A DNA stretch of 64,000 nucleotides, taken from Erodium maritimum (Eukaryota > Streptophyta > Magnoliopsida > Geraniales > Geraniaceae). The notes below the pieces were generated by a model, which did no database searches, was not told the origin of the DNA, and worked only from the letters and a program-made list of their open reading frames with translations. The DNA lies in the NCBI GenBank assembly GCA_963921825.1, contig OY997594.1, positions 44,944,557-45,008,556 of the forward strand, written 5' to 3'. Positions 10,529-21,902 of this stretch are shown piece after piece (the first letter of the stretch is position 1; every line of letters starts with the position of its first letter). The position numbers and the translations under genes were made by a program.

Positions 10529-13099
10529 GGTAAGAACCGCTCCTGGTCAACGCCGTTCAAATCGGCGGAAAAACGGAAAAATTTAAAATTTTGGGCAGAC
10601 ACCTAAATGAACCTAAAATTGACCCCGAGAGTCATATCGGACTTAAGTTGACCCCGATATCAACCAAAGTGAGTTCTCGGTGACCCAGGGCAACTTTTTG
10701 ACCAATTCGGGAAGAGTTGACTTTTTGCCGAAAAAGTCAACCGAGCGACTTTTTGGTCCGTTCGAGGCCCGATTTGGATCCAAAAATATTATCCGTCGTT
10801 ACAGCGATCTTAGTTGGGCCGTTTCCTTGTAGCATGCGAAATTTTATAAATTCTTGGAAAATGGGCCCGCACGGGGCCCGAGACGACCGAATTTCGCGAA
10901 TCGGACTGAAAAATATCTACCAAGATAATTTTCAAAAGTGTGGGACCCACATGACACATGTCACCCAAGTGGTGGTGGTTGGTTTTTAAAATAAAGAAAA
11001 AGAAATGAGAGTGGTAGTTTTGTAAATAAGAGGTGGGGTGTTTTTTTAAAACAAAATAAAAGGGAAAGGAAGTGTGTGGTTTAGGCAAAATAGAAAAAAG
11101 GAAGAGAGTTAGAAAGAGAAAGAAGAGAGAAAGTAAGGAAAAAGTGTGAGGTTTTTGGTGATTTCCCGATGATCCGACCGGCCGATCGACTCAACGACTG
11201 CGGATTCGAACTCCCCTCATCATTCCCTACGGTGAGAACCCAATTTTTTCTCGTTTTGGTACGTTTGAAATTTAGGGTTTGAGTTTAAACGGTTTGATTA
11301 AGGTTGGGTTTTGTTTAAGATTGGTTTAAAGATGAATGGTTGAGGTTTGGGGTTCGTTAGGAACGTTTTGGGGCGAAAAGGAAAATTTTCCTTTGGGGCC
11401 GTGTGGGGCCCACTTGCCCGGGCCTCGGGTTTTTCGTGTTCGGGTGGTTTTGGATGATCCCCGAATCGATAATTCACACCCGGAACGAGTTATGGGATTA
11501 AATTGTGGAAATTGGAAATTTCGGGTTTAGAAACTTTAAACGCGAATTAAATCGCTCGGAAGTCGGAAATTGATTCCGTCGATTGCGTTGGAACACTTGA
11601 ATTATTTAAGGATCGTAGAAACGAAAATGGGAATTTTCGGGGCCCCGGAAGGCGTTTTTTCGATCGCGGGCAGATTCGTCGAGCCGGGCAAATCGGGCCT
11701 TTCCGGGCCCGTGGTTGACAATGTCGGGTAATTGGGAGGTTTGGGAGTGATCGACATTGTCGGGGTTGCTTTTAAGTGTCAAATTCATTACAATTCAGCT
11801 TTGCCTGCGAACTTAAAAAGTGTTTTAATTTGTGATCTTGTTAGATCGTGCCGCCGACCGCGGAAAGAGGAGGCTAAGCGGGTGACTGCGAGCACGCCGG
11901 AGCTTGAGCGTGGATATTTGGAAAGCGTTACGAGGTAGGGAAAAGTAGTCGAATATCGGCCTTGATTAGGAAAGTTATTAGTAGAAATGCATGTGACACT
12001 TGGTGGTGTCGTAGGATAAGTGAATTTACCGAACAATAGAAATGCATGTGGCACTTAGTTGTGCCCGTAGGTTAAGTAACCTGTTGTGTTTATGATTGTG
12101 GCTATGTGTGCCTTTAGGGTGATGAACCCGTATGTTACTGTTTGTGTGTCGTGGGTGGCCATGTGTGCCTGTGGGGTGTTAAACCTGTATTGTTGATGAC
12201 TGTCTTGCTGAGGGGTAGTTAGTCGTTATAGTATTGTCGCTATTTGTTGAAACTTGGGTGATGACTGTGATTGCATGGAGGTTGGGGCCCGCCTGACAAC
12301 AAAGGGGTGCCACGGGGTCGCGCGCGTAAGGGTTGGCTAGCCTTCCGACTAACCATCGGTAAAGTGTACAGTTTTATGCGATGAAGGGCGGCTCCCCTTC
12401 CGACTAGCTATCAGAAAAGTATTGATGTATATGTCGCGAACAGGTCGACCGCCTGGACCGACTGTGTGTCGGGGAAAGTTGTGTGGGGCAAGCTCAAGCC
12501 TAGTCGGTTAGCAATCGACAACTGAGTGGTTGGTGTGCGATCCTTTGTGATCTTGATTGTTGTGTGCGATCCTTTGTGATCTTGGGTGTTGCGTGGTTAT
12601 TATTTGCGTATTTGATTGAGGTCGTACCTGCTGAGTCGGGTCTACATTACGTGTCCGGGTTGTGAGATGGTTGGGAAAGTTGAACAGTTGTATTGCGTGA
12701 CCGTCAGTCTAAATTGTGTTTTTGGGGTAGTAGTCCCCGGGGTTGTTATTGTCGGGTTCCCGGCATTTCTACAGGTATGCCGTGGTCAACCCGGTATCCG
12801 TGGCGGTGAGCGAAATGCTCACCCCCTGCTACTTTTCCTGCAGGTACTGGTCATGAGACGGACTAGGAGAGCACTCGAAGCTTGAAGAGCTGGGAGCGGA
12901 AGTCCGGGTCTCTTGGTAGTTCGTGACGTACCTTGTAGCTCGTTTGTACATCGTTTTGAACGTATTTTCCGCTGTAAAATTATCGTTTTTGTTTAACTTA
13001 AGTGTTGTTTTAAAGAGGTTTATTAAAATGTTTGAAAATTGTTTTATTGTTTCACCATTCGCGTTCCGGGTTCGGTCCTGCCGAATTCGAGGCGTGACA
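10529..13099 (+). mobile_element. Solo LTR, family G (2.57 kb)
   Basis: It starts GGTAAGAACCGCTCC (family start TGTAAGAACCGCTCC, first base changed) and ends CGAATTCGAGGCGTGACA. The flanks GCATA (10524-10528) and ACATA (13100-13104) form a 5-bp TSD with one mismatch. It is the same family as the 3.5-kb LTR at 41159-44660, in the opposite orientation. The region matching that copy's large minisatellite (about 12060-12210 here) holds only about two units. No PBS or coding interior is present. The superfamily is not provable from the LTR alone; Ty3/gypsy is my guess. Confidence 0.88.
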
Positions 13100-13153
13100 A
13101 CATAAGTTTGCAAGGAAAGGAGAGGAAGGTAATATTGGTATTAAGTTAGAAAA

Positions 13154-14028
13154 AAAAATCAAGGTTGCCGTAACCCCCTTTCTCTCTCAAATAACCTAGC
13201 CGCAACCCCCTTCTTCCGTCTTGATCCTTTTCTGCCGGCGGCGCCATGACCTTTGGCCATGGTCGTCGCCGGTGGGGATTGTTATTCGATCTCTCCGATC
13301 TCGGTGGTCCACTGGTTTCGTGGTTTTTACCTTCAAGTTTTGTGTTTTTGATCAAGCAAGATGGGTTTGGGCTGTGGTGGGCAGCTCCAACGGCTCGTCT
13401 GTTGCAGATTCGGCCTGTACGGTTACTCTTTAGCGAGGATCTGGAGTTCGTGCTCTCTGGAATCCTCGGGTCAAGGTACCTTCTCGGTTCATTGTTGGTC
13501 GGCGAGGGTCAATTCCGGCGACTCGTCTCGCTGGAGTTTCGGCCTCCTCGGTCTACTCGGCATGGATCTGAAGCTTCTCCTTACTACCAAGGTTCGTTTC
13601 AGTACTTTTGGTGGTTGGGTTTGGCGCGTGGTCAAACGGTGGCGACTCTGAATCAGTTAGGTTTAGTTTTCCTTTAAAGTTTGTTAGGTTTTGGTTTGTT
13701 TTGGTTTTGGGTTCAATCCCAAATAAGTGCCTTGTTGCAGGTTGATGTGCACTAGTTTGCACCTTCGGTGCTCTAGTTTCACTTTCATGTGCCCTTTATA
13801 TGGCACGGTTTGGTATGCACGTTGTTCCACTTTTGACGTGCACGTTGTTTGCATGTTCTCGGACGTCTTTGTTTGCGTTTTGGTTGTGATAGGGAGTCGA
13901 TATTATTATAGGTTAACTCGTTTAGAGTCTGTAATATTTTATCGTGCGCTTGTCCGCTTTCATTAGATTGTATGTATGTCACTTTGATGAATATATAAAA
14001 TTGATGCCTCCCATTTTTCGTCTAAAAA
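13154..14028 (+). mobile_element. Poly(A)-ended retroposon with 11-bp TSD
   Basis: The 11-base sequence AAGTTAGAAAA occurs at 13143-13153 and again at 14029-14039, immediately after a short A-run (CGTCTAAAAAAA). That is the signature of target-primed insertion of an RNA copy. The 875-bp body has a GC-rich, CT-rich 5' part resembling a plant 5' UTR and an AT-rich 3' UTR-like part, with an open frame (13246-13677) that I cannot match to a protein. It may be an internally deleted LINE or a processed transcript. Confidence 0.7.
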
Positions 14029-14039
14029 AAGTTAGAAAA

Positions 14040-14589
14040 TTTTAGTCATATGTTGTTCATATGGGCAGTAGCGGAGCCAGCTTTTTTATGTTAATACATA
14101 ATGTTAAGATATTATAAAAATAAGATTAATTGCTAAAAATGCATTATGTATTGTCCACATCCAAAATTATAGCAAATATTTCAAATTTTGTAAGTAATCG
14201 AACGTGCTTAAAAGACAGTGTAGTTTAAAAGCTTCGACAATACATAATGTAGTTTTTCGCATGTGGATAGTACATAATGTACTTTTTATCCATTAACCCC
14301 ATAAAATAAAATTAAAAATATGAGTATCATATAAAAACAATAAATACATAATTATTGTAAGATGTGATGTCGAGCTTCCATAAAACTATAAGGAATTAAA
14401 ATTCATAATCTCAAACTCTAAACGATGATTTAAATAGGAATTTTTTTTTACCTAAAATAGTTATATTAGGTAATTGAAATTATAAGAAAAACAAAATGAT
14501 TAGGAAATTAAAATTTTGAGAGGGGCATAATTGAGGAACTTAGAATAAAAAAGTAAGAAAAGAAAATTTTCAAACTTTGAGGGGTGCAC
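14040..14589. other. Internal AT-rich sequence of MULE-like element
   Basis: No gene seen. It includes a smaller inverted pair, ATACATAATGTA (around 14240) against TACATTATGT-like runs (around 14140), in AT-rich DNA. Confidence 0.4.
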
Positions 14590-14880
14590 AAATGAATAAT
14601 TAAAAAAAGTAATTGGTAGTTTCTAAAAAAATCGAAAGTCATTGGTGGGAATTGGAACAAAAGGTCAGGGAGGAGGGGTTAGGATATGCTTCTGACGAAT
14701 AGTTGAATCGAGGGCAATATTGACATTTCCTAATGTCAATGCAACTGTTTTGTCAAAATAAACAGTAATTTTTAGTTTTTTAAAAAAATCGAAAGTCTTG
14801 GATGGGAATTGAAACAAGAGGTCAGGTGGGGTTATGATATTATTTTAACCAATAATTGGGGTTCAGACGACATTTATCCC
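14590..14880 (-). repeat. Right terminal inverted repeat of the MULE-like element
   Basis: Reverse complement of 9589-9880 with scattered substitutions. It keeps the same two-sub-block structure and ends CATTTATCCC at 14880. Confidence 0.75.
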
Positions 14881-15657
14881 TCTACATGATATAGATCTTG
14901 AGGCATTATTATCCACATCCAATAAGTACAATCCTCTAATCATTTTGGCACTAGCATAAAATATATCATTGCATAAAATATTGCATATCCCATTTTCAAC
15001 ATCAAACTTGTATCCTTCCTTGTCCAACAAAGAAATAGATACAATAATCTTACTAAAAGTAGGTACACAATATACATTGTTAAAAAAAAACTAGCCCACA
15101 TGACAAAACAAGACTAATGGATCCTACAATAGTTGCTACAACTCTAGTCTTTTTGCCCACTCTGAGGTCCAACTCGTCCTTCTTCAAGCTTCTCCTACCT
15201 TTCAGCCACCACACGTTAGTACAAATGTGAGATTCAGCCCCGGTTTCCAATACCCATGAATCTTTAGAAGTAGTTAGATTTAGCTCTATAAAGAAAATAC
15301 CTAATGAAGGCGCAGTCCCACCACCCTTCTTCTGATCATCTAGAAACTTCTTGCAATCCTACTTCTAGTGACCAAGCTGCTGATAGTAGAAGCAGACATT
15401 CTCGACCCCCTTCCCCTTCCTTGAGGACTCCCAAGTCCTAGGAGGTTTAGGACGCTTCAGATGCCTTATCTTTCCTGGCAAGATCGCACTAGCCTTTCCA
15501 TTGCCACTAATAGTTCCCTTATTCTTGAAACGGTTTCCTTGTCTGGCAATCAAAATATCCTTGGATCCCTGATGGAGATGAAGCCCATTGATACATCTCA
15601 CTCCGGATGTCCTCTACTGTCGATTGGCCATAAGAAAAACTCATTGCTCCATTTCCA
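14881..15657 (-). pseudogene. Copia element B gag C-terminus and aspartic protease, broken
   Basis: On the minus strand the order is Gag C-terminal part, a zinc-knuckle remnant (VCFYYQQLGH with damaged cysteine spacing) and then a retropepsin start (WVLETGAESHICTNV, where DTGA is the usual active-site sequence, here ETGA). It then leads towards the GAG-pre-integrase region (GLYLLDVDN). In-frame stops and frame changes make it non-functional. The same protein region is present in inverted orientation at 16314-16731. Confidence 0.82.
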
Positions 15658-16313
15658 TGTTGGACCTCGATGTCGTGGACAAGAAGAACAAGAACTGTAG
15701 CGGAAATTAACCACGAGTCGATGATAATAACTCTACCAAATATGAAGAATATAACTGAAAAATTCAGCAAGGGTTCAAGAACATCACCTTGTTATTTGAT
15801 GGAGAAAATATAAGAATAACATCAACTATGGTTCGACTTGAGTCTCTTGGACGCCTACGTTTTCGAGATGGAAGAAAAGCCAACGTAGTTCTTGAGTTTG
15901 ATCACTCAAGAACATGCACAAATAACCTTGAAGCTTGGAGGGGGGTTCGGCCAAAGTAGGAGAAGAAGAAGTTGTTCTCTCTCTTTCTCTACACTTGCAT
16001 GTAATGTTCTCCCAACACCTCTTGCATGTTGAGTTAAGTACATTTAGTCAAATGACTTAGCTTCCAACATTAGAAAAGTGTCCAAGTCTAGGTGCAAGGT
16101 GGAGCTAACAAACTATCCAAGTTTATTAGTTTAGTGGACATTGGGTCCCACCCAATTTTTGTCAACAAGACTAATTGGTCATCTAATGACTTTAGTTTCG
16201 TGTTGGGCTTAGCCTATGTGGGCCTCTCCAAGAGAGCCCATGTCGAGCCCATCATGCTAGCCATTCTCCCTCTAACTCAAGTCCGTCATGTTCTTATTAA
16301 GTATCAAATTGTC
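15658..16313 (-). mobile_element. Truncated family A LTR, probable 5' LTR of copia element B
   Basis: The minus-strand LTR end (CGACATCGAGGTCCAACA) lies at 15658. The adjoining minus-strand bases TGGAAATGGAGC match the usual tRNA-Met primer site TGGTATCAGAGC at 8 of 12 positions, suggesting a decayed PBS, although gag begins too far downstream for an intact leader. The LTR resembles the copy at 38650-39326 and stops at ATTGTCG (16313), where an inverted gag fragment begins. Confidence 0.65.
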
Positions 16314-16731
16314 GATGAGGCATCTGAAGCGTCCTAACCCTCCTAGGACCGGGGAGTCCTCAAGGAAGGGGAAGGAGGTCGAGAATGTCTGCTTTCCACT
16401 GTCAGCAGCCTGGTCACTGGAAGAAAGATTACAGGAAGTTTCTGGATGATCTGAAGAAGGGCGGTGAGACTGCGCCTTCATCAGGTATTTTCTTTATAGA
16501 GCTAAATCTCACTACTTCCAAAGATTCATGAGTATTGGATACCGGGGCTGAATCTCACATTTGTACTAATGTGCAGTGGCTGGAAGGTAGGAGAAGCTTG
16601 AAGAAGGACGAGGTGGACCTCAGAGTGGGCAACAAGACTAGAGTTGTGGCGACTGCTGTAGGATCCATAAGTCTTCTTTTGCCAAGTGGGCTAGTTTTTG
16701 TTTTGAACAATGTATACTATGTACCTACAGG
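16314..16731 (+). pseudogene. Inverted copia gag-protease fragment
   Basis: On the plus strand it encodes a damaged zinc knuckle (CFHCQQPGHWKKD across one extra base), then LDTGAESHICTNV with the protease DTGA intact, up to the FVLNNVYYVPT region. It is the inverted equivalent of about 15040-15470. The fragment stops abruptly at a junction with a family A LTR (TACCTACA|GGGCTTCC) where the partners share a few bases. Confidence 0.8.
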
Positions 16732-17952
16732 GCTTCCATAACGGCCAGGATTGGCTTGGGGACGGGCTGCATGAGTGACACGAAAGACGGCTAAGAGATT
16801 TATCCCTCATACTGAGGTATGGGAAAGATATCGGTTCTCGGCCGCTTGATCGAGAGTGACTGAAAGAAAAGCATGGCTATGCACATGATACTAGGTATCA
16901 TATATTCAGTCATCTCACATATCAAGGAACAGTGATTGAGAATAATAAGGATGACAGCTATATGCATTATCTCAATCAGGATATCGGAGATAAAATGATA
17001 ATGACATGGACGACGGAAAGGTTAGAATCGATTGGTTCGATTCGCTATGTAGTGTCAAGCAATACTAAAGTCTCGTTAGTTGCCACTTATATAGGATCAA
17101 GTAAAATGGGATTTTACGTTGATCTATCGACATGCATAAACCTAAGGGTCACACCGAAGGATGAAACTCATTGACACATTTATGGAGAATGGAAAAAAGA
17201 GAGTTGTCTCGAGACATGACCAAAACTGGGTTTTGGGTCATGTGCCCATAAGTGAATATGACATTATGGATCAAGACAAGGCTTGGAGTCTTGGGATTGA
17301 TCGCGTCGGATAATGTTGGACATTTCCGGTATGGAAGGCTTGGAGGCGATGAGCACGTCACGTAACCTCGATGGGAATGGCCATGGGCCATGTTCCAAGA
17401 GGACCATGAAAGGCCCATGCAACCAAGGCCCATGGAACTAATTAATCAAGTCTTGATTAATTAGTACTAAGTAACCAAGACAAGGATTAAGGTGTTGGTG
17501 ATTCACCACCTAACCCATCTTGTCTTGCCATACCTAGCACCATACTTGTCTTACTTCACACCATGCTTCACACCTAACTTGTCCTTGATGGTTGTTGATG
17601 GTTTAAGTCATCTTTTTCCTACAACAAATCACAAGACAAGAAGAAAAACACAACTTCTCTCCCTCTCACCCTACAATTTCGGGTTTGGCATTTTCCCTCC
17701 CTTGTGTTGTGTTCTTGAGTCATCTAAAGAAGAACTACGTGGCTTTGATTCCAATTGGATACGTAGGCGTCTTGGAGACTCAAGCCGATCATCGTTTCTT
17801 TGGTGTTCTCTTCCTTTTCTTGAACTAATTGGTAAGGAAACGTCCATATTGTTCATTCTCTTGTGTATCTAATATTTGGTAGTGTTCTATGACATGGTCT
17901 CGAGTTATTTCCGCTGCAAGTATGTGTTCATACCCTCCATCGAGACCCAACA
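16732..17952 (+). mobile_element. 5'-truncated family A LTR (copy A6)
   Basis: It begins in the LTR interior at GGGCTTCCATAACGG and ends at the family 3' end CATCGAGACCCAACA. The conserved motif GGATACGTAGGCGTC is at 17757-17771. About 480 bp of the LTR start are missing, so no TSD can be checked. Confidence 0.85.
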
Positions 17953-19588
17953 ACGACTAGTATGAAAGATGGCTCTTTATGGCTTACGTTCTGTTAGTCA
18001 TTATAATGTGATTCCGGAGTTTGATCATAGATATCATGTGGGACATGATATTGGATGACCCACCCTGAATATGTGCCATAGTTTAAGTTATGAGCATATT
18101 CAGTGTCGTAGCTCTTCATGCATCCTTATTCCTAGGAGTCTTTGAGATCGCTATGCAGTCAATAACTGAGTTTGACCTGAGCCTAACTTTGTCCGTTACA
18201 GGGCTTTAATAACGTCCAGGATTGGCTTGGGGATGGGTTTTATGAGTGACACGAAAGACGGCTAAGGGATTTATCCCTCATACTGCGGTATGGGAAAGAT
18301 ATCGGTTCTCGACCGCTTGATCGAGAGTGACTGAAAGAATAGCATGACCATGCACATGATATTGGGTATCATATATTCAGTCATCTCACATATCAAGGAA
18401 TATTGATTGAGAATAATAATGATGACGGCTCTATGCCTTATCTCAATTAGGATACCGGAGACAAAAGGATAATGAAGGGACAACGAAAATGTTAGAATCC
18501 ACAGGGTCGATTCATTATGCAGTGTCAGGCAATACTAAAGTCTCGTTAGTTGCAACTTAAATAAGATCAAGTAAAATGGGATTTCACGTTGATCTATTGA
18601 CAGCCATAAACCTAAGGGTCACACCAAAGGATGAAACTCATTTACACATTTATACATAATGACCAAAAGGGAGTTTTGTCGGGACAGGACCAAAACTAGG
18701 TTTTGAGTCATGTGCCCATAAGTGAATAAGACTTTACGGATCAAGACAAGTCTTGAAGTCTTGGATTGATCGCGTCGGATAATGTTGGAGATTTCTTGTA
18801 TGGAAGGCTTGGAGGTGATGAGCACGTCACGGGACCTCGTTGGGAATGACCATGGGCAATGTTTCAAGAGGCCCATGGAACTAATTAATCAAGTCTTGAT
18901 TAATTATTACTAAGTAAGCAAGACAAGGATTAAGGTGTAGGTGATTCACCACCTAACACCACCTTGTCTAGTCATGCTTTAACACCATACTTGTCCTATT
19001 TTACACCATTCTTCACACCTTACTTGTCCTTGTTAGTTGTTGTTGGATTAAGTCATCTTATTCACATAACAAAACACATGACAAAAAGAAGAACACAACT
19101 CCATCTTCTTCCTTTCTCTAGGTTTTGGCCAAGACCTTTTTCCTCTCCAAAATTTGTGTTCTTGAGGTCTCAATACAAGAACTAAGTGGCTTTGATTCCC
19201 GGGGTGGATACGTAGACGTCTTGGAGACTCAAGCCGATCATCTTTTCTTGGTGTTCTTGAACAAATAGAGAAGAAAAGGTGCATGATTTTATGTACTGTT
19301 TTCTATCCGACTATCCACCTTCATGAGCTCGATCGGAGGTTCATCCAAGGTCCGATGAAGCTGATTTTTGGAGTGAATGTTCCCCACATACAGGTCTTCA
19401 AACTGAACGGTGGAATTTTGATTTTTACGGTTTGTTATTCTGATACACGAGCTGAAAGTTGAGTCACTTCATCTATTTCGTTTTTGGTCTTGTGTATCTA
19501 ATCTTTGGTAGTTTTTCCTTGCATGGTCTCGGGTTTTATTTGATTCCGCTATGATTATGTGTTCATACACTCCATCGAGACCCAACAA
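17953..19588 (+). mobile_element. 5'-truncated family A LTR (copy A7)
   Basis: It starts in the interior (CGACTAGTATGAAAGATGG) directly after the end of A6 and runs to the LTR end ATCGAGACCCAACA at 19588. It carries an extra segment near 19310-19480 also seen in the copy at 479-2225 (around 1930-2110), which is absent from the copies at 5472 and 16732. Its conserved motif at 19206-19220 has one change (GTAGACGTC). Confidence 0.85.
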
Positions 19589-20624
19589 CGTTGTGATTGG
19601 CCTCCAGACCTCGGTCTAATTCCTGAGTTCTGAGAACCTCTCATCTTCCTCTCCTATTTATCTTGTTTGAAGTCGCTCAAACTCAACGGTAGCAACGCCG
19701 GATATCACCCGTTAAATGCGAAAGATCTCTTTTCTGAGAGCTTGGCAAAGAGCCAAAAATACGACGGCTGAAACATGAAGAAGAGGTCGAGGAAGGAGGG
19801 TCCTGGCTGGAGGGTTGTATCGACAAGGATTCAATGCATTTTCAGCTCTGATCGAAGGGACTGAAGGAGACAGAAAGGGGTTTGGGTGAGGCTCGAGAGA
19901 AAGGACGACGATGTGAGGTGAGATAGGAGAGAAATAGGAGAGATATGAAGTTTGAGAGAGTTGAAACTGTAGAGAGAGAAAGAGTTGCGTCCGAATTAGG
20001 GTTTCAGGTCCTTAAGGCAATCAGACATTTAGGATTAATGGGTTGAAATCAAGGGCTGAGATTGAAGCAGAGGGTTTGGGCTGGGAGGGTTAATGGCATC
20101 GTGGGCTTTTCTTTGGCCCATGTACTGATCCTTGGGCCTTAAGAGCCCAAGTTTCCGGTCGGGTTTTTCTGACCGTCAATTCAGACTCCTCAGACCGGTC
20201 TCTGATCATAGACATGACGGTTCAGAGGTTTTTATGCCAGAATATCGCCGGTTTTTACGGTTCCGATCTTAGCGGTCCAAAAAGTGGTCGGAGATGGTCG
20301 GTTCACTACGATCTGGTAATTTTTGCCCAGTCCTACTCCCAACCACTGGCAAAACATCATGAGCCTGAAAATCCAATGGATCTTTACCGGTGGACAATAG
20401 CAGGTCAAATCCTTCCTCCTTCTCCATCTACAAATCTTATGTGATGATCAAAGGATGAGAATGAAGGTATGGTTGTCCCTTATGGCGCTACTTGTTTCTG
20501 TAGTATGGAGTTAAGGAATCCTGAACTATCTCTTTTGAATTAAGAATCCCCAAGTCTGAACTGTCCACTGTGTCTTTGAAAAAATTATTAGCATTTAATA
20601 AACTCCCAACCAAGGAATAATGAA
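19589..20624. other. Unassigned interval, 5'UTR-like in character
   Basis: No protein similarity is recognised. The stretch around 19780-20000 is purine-rich (GAGA runs) and resembles the leader or promoter of a gene on the minus strand, but no downstream coding region supports that. Confidence 0.35.
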
Positions 20625-21113
20625 GGGGAAACTCTGGTTCCTAACCCTCTTGAACGTTTCATTATCACGTCCTAACCCAGGCCAACGTTTCGTTACAGTT
20701 CCATACACGAAAGGTTGGAACTTTTACAAAACCTGATATGAACCATTTAAATTAACGATTTCGTTAACAGGGGAAGTGAAAAGTCGAAACTACCCCCCAT
20801 TCACGTTAACCTTTCAACTCCTCTTTCCCAAAATAATGCATTATTTTGAAATTCAGTGTTGAAAAATTGTTGGATATGTATACTAAGTGTTTTAATTGCA
20901 TGTTGAACAGGTATGGGGAGATGAAAGGTTAACGTGAATGGAGGGGTCGTTTCGACTTTTCACTTCCCTTGTTAACGAAATCGTTAATTTAACGGTTCAT
21001 ATAAGGCTTTGCAAAAGTTCCAACCTTTCGTGTATGGAACTGTAACGAAACGTTGGCCTGGATTAAGACGTGATAATGGAAGGTTCAAGAGGGTTAGGAA
21101 CTAGAGTTTCCCC
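20625..21113. mobile_element. Palindromic MITE with 9-bp TSD (MULE-like)
   Basis: The ends are inverted repeats of more than 200 bp, starting GGGGAAACTCTGGTTCCTAA and ending TTAGGAACTAGAGTTTCCCC, so the 489-bp element is almost entirely palindromic. Flanks AATAATGAA (20616-20624) and AAGAATGAA (21114-21122) match at 8 of 9 positions. No coding capacity. Size, TIR length and TSD fit a Mutator-type MITE. Confidence 0.85.
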
Positions 21114-21902
21114 AAGAATGAAAGTCTTGAAAACCTTCCAACATTTCTTCTGCCTTTAAAATTAATAAGTCTGTCTCTTCTGAGGAAATTAACTAATTGT
21201 GAGTTTCAGAAGCTTCTGCAACTTCCTTCATTAAATGAGTCTCCTTGCCACTAACCCCCAAATCCTTCTCAGGATCAACTTGCCCTCCCTCATCTTCTTG
21301 ACCAGATAACTTTCTTGTATCCTCTGTATCCTCAGCCATGTCAACCACGTGCAGAATTTGAGATTTGTACAACTCATGTTTCCGTTGAGAACAAGTCCTA
21401 TATAGAAATTCGAATTTGTGCCGAGACAAAGCATTCATCATTGCAGACCTCAAACCACTACCAACACCCTCCCTGTAAACCCAAAGCAGCGTCCATTATC
21501 TCCAACTCGAATTCCTTAAGGATGAGAGATCGATTTCCTTAAGGACGATGAAGAATTTACTCACTCATCAAACACACCGAGTTTATCTCTATGTTTCAAC
21601 CGAGAATACGACCCCTAAATCTTGACGCGCTGATCAAGAACACAAAACGATCAACCCTCAGTACACGCAAATTTGACTTAGCTTTGCATCTCCTCTCACT
21701 ATCTAGAGTCTTGCACAGAATTACATTTGTATTAACATTTCTTTATGTTTTAAATTTCATACTGAAAATGCAAACTTGTACAACACATTCCAACTTTTAC
21801 ACTTAACAAAATACAATAATAGGTAGCATGCAAGCAGTTCTTGGCTCCCAAAACGCTCTCTAGATGAGGAACTCAGACTATTGGGTGCCTCTCCGATGAG
21901 AT
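21114..21902. other. Unassigned interval
   Basis: No gene recognised. Short open frames on both strands (for example 21193-21453 on the minus strand) have no identifiable domain. It may be part of the 5' region of the decayed LINE that follows. Confidence 0.35.

Larger units (their letters stand above)
9589..14880. mobile_element. MULE-like DNA element with long terminal inverted repeats (non-autonomous)
   Basis: The ends are inverted repeats of roughly 250 bp or more: the left end GGGACAAATGT..CCTAACCCC and the right end (reverse complement GGGATAAATGT..CTGAACCCC) align for their whole length with point differences. Both carry the internal block CCCATCCA.GACTTTCGATTTT. The flanks TTTACATTA (9580-9588) and TCTACATGA (14881-14889) agree at 7 of 9 bases, consistent with an aged 9-bp TSD typical of Mutator-like elements. 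No transposase is visible. Most of the 5.3 kb is made of a nested LTR (10529-13099) and a retroposon (13154-14028). It interrupts the copia B coding sequence between gag-protease and integrase. Confidence 0.8.

Noticed and set aside
13246..13677. 143-codon open frame as a gene
   Set aside because: It lies inside a TSD-flanked retroposon, overlaps other open frames in the same GC-rich stretch, and has no recognisable domain.
17492..17872. 126-codon open frame
   Set aside because: It lies wholly in a family A LTR and covers the conserved LTR motif region. No protein similarity.
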